Assembly (NCBI GenBank): GCA_027422505.1
Contig: JAPQWV010000355.1
Location: 372,001 to 436,000, forward strand
Direction: 5' to 3'
Length of the DNA: 64,000 nt
Origin: Craterostigma plantagineum
Taxonomy: Eukaryota > Streptophyta > Magnoliopsida > Lamiales > Linderniaceae
The notes under the pieces were generated by a model. The model was not told the DNA's origin, made no database searches, and saw only the letters and a program-made list of their open reading frames with translations. Of the stretch, positions 63,025-64,000 are shown in pieces. Each line of letters begins with the position of its first letter. Positions within the stretch are counted from its first letter, which is position 1. The translations under genes and the position numbers were made by a program.

Positions 63025-64000
63025 TGTAATACCCGTAAAATTTAATTACGGGATTATGATTTAATTAGCATAGAATTAGATTTTGCGGGATAAATTAAAT
63101 AAAGGGGTTAGGACTACAAGAGAATCTGTTATAACACGTAAATTAATTTGTGGAATTACCTGCTAATGGTATTTCAGGTGTCATAGTTAAATTGGGTCAA
63201 GACATGTAATATCAATTGTCGGGCAATAAATTTGCTTATATATTATATGTCTACATGACTTGCTGATTTAATTATGTGCTAATATGAAATTCTAACCTAG
63301 TAGACATTGAGTGAAGACTTTTGTTTATTTATAACACATAATTACTTTAAACGGGACGAATGATACAATGCTTTCATGTTTTCATGCTTTAAGTAAATTA
63401 TGTGTTGATATGATTACATGTTACATGATTTATAATTTCCTCTATGTGTTATATGAATTATGACTTACATAATGAATTTAGAACTTAGAAAATTTTAGAG
63501 GTCTTACGTGTATAGAGGAAGCTTTAGCGACGAATCAATTAAAGTAAATTAGTATAAGATGGTATGAAATAGTTTCAATTGATTTTGGACTAAGAATCGA
63601 TCAATTAAAGGTAGGAATAGACTGATTCTATGTTTATAGATAGCAGAATCGATCGGTTGTGAGGGTGGAAACATAAATGATTGTATAGAAAGTATACTCG
63701 ATCGATTCAATATATCGATATACCTGAGTATACCTAACAATCGCCGATGAATGAAGTTTAAGAAGAGAAATCGATCGATTGATGAACATGGAATGAGAAA
63801 TCGATCGAATCTTATATCTATTAATAATGAAATTGTGGAGCAATCAAATTAGGAGAATCGGGCGATTGATGTATGTGGTGTAGAGAGGAATCGATCGATT
63901 ATTGTTGTGTGCTACGATTGAATATATCTAAATTAAATCGATCAATTCACAAGGCTTAGAAATAGTTCGATCAATTTATGTACGTTGAAAAGAGCTTCAA
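63025..64000 (+). repeat. Element G LTR, partial (runs off the window)
   Basis: Starts TGTAATACCCGTAAAATTTA. The first 16 bases match the start of C's LTR on the opposite strand, so G is a plus-strand Tekay-type LTR inserted into F. From 63530 on it carries many ATCGATCGATT sites. The far end and any internal region lie outside the window. It may be a solo LTR. Confidence 0.7.

Overview
This 64 kb window is a gene-poor stretch of a plant nuclear genome, most likely a eudicot. It is almost entirely transposable elements, mainly LTR retrotransposons of the Ty1/copia (Sirevirus-like) and Ty3/gypsy (Athila-type and Tekay/Del-type) lineages, nested inside one another. Only one gene looks like an intact host gene: a seven-exon DHH/DHHA1 phosphoesterase gene on the minus strand at 53495-55558. 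Its exons join into an open 326-codon frame. Elements are called A to G below.

Layout. 1-1248 is the non-coding tail of a copia-like element whose 3' LTR starts at 1249. That LTR is split by D (2030-9841, minus strand, TSD GTAAT), an Athila-type element that keeps gag and protease but has lost reverse transcriptase, RNase H and integrase. The split LTR resumes at 9847.

From 10218 to 51924 lies one composite nest. Its outer shell is A, a minus-strand Sirevirus-like copia element with 293-bp LTRs and TSD CAACC. Inside A is B, a second minus-strand Sirevirus-like element whose 5' LTR runs from 30822 to 42900. B is interrupted in gag by C (20589-29805, a minus-strand chromodomain Tekay element, TSD CCATG) and in its 5' LTR by E (31428-41857, a plus-strand Athila-type element, TSD CTCAG). 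A's gag also carries a decayed Mutator-like transposon at 47917-50324. A and B each have an extra open reading region in the env position, downstream of RNase H.

To the right of the nest are a possible hAT zinc-finger relic, the DHH gene, a hAT-type MITE with an 8-bp TSD (56053-56614), tandem arrays at 56.8-57.6 kb, and a TCGAGAT-rich block at 58.2-58.9 kb. Next come F, a minus-strand Tekay relic (59590-63024), and the start of the LTR of a plus-strand element G (63025 to the window end).

All retrotransposon reading frames are damaged, so none of these copies looks autonomous. The order of insertion follows from the nesting: A, then B, then C and E; the copia-like LTR, then D; F, then G. The most striking non-coding structure is a repeated module in the LTRs of D and E: a TCACGGCCGTGA palindrome followed at a fixed 21-22 bp by a GGCCGTGA half-site. 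A second shared structure is a stem-loop followed by CTTAAGTGTGGGGAGG, present twice in the 3' region of each of those elements.
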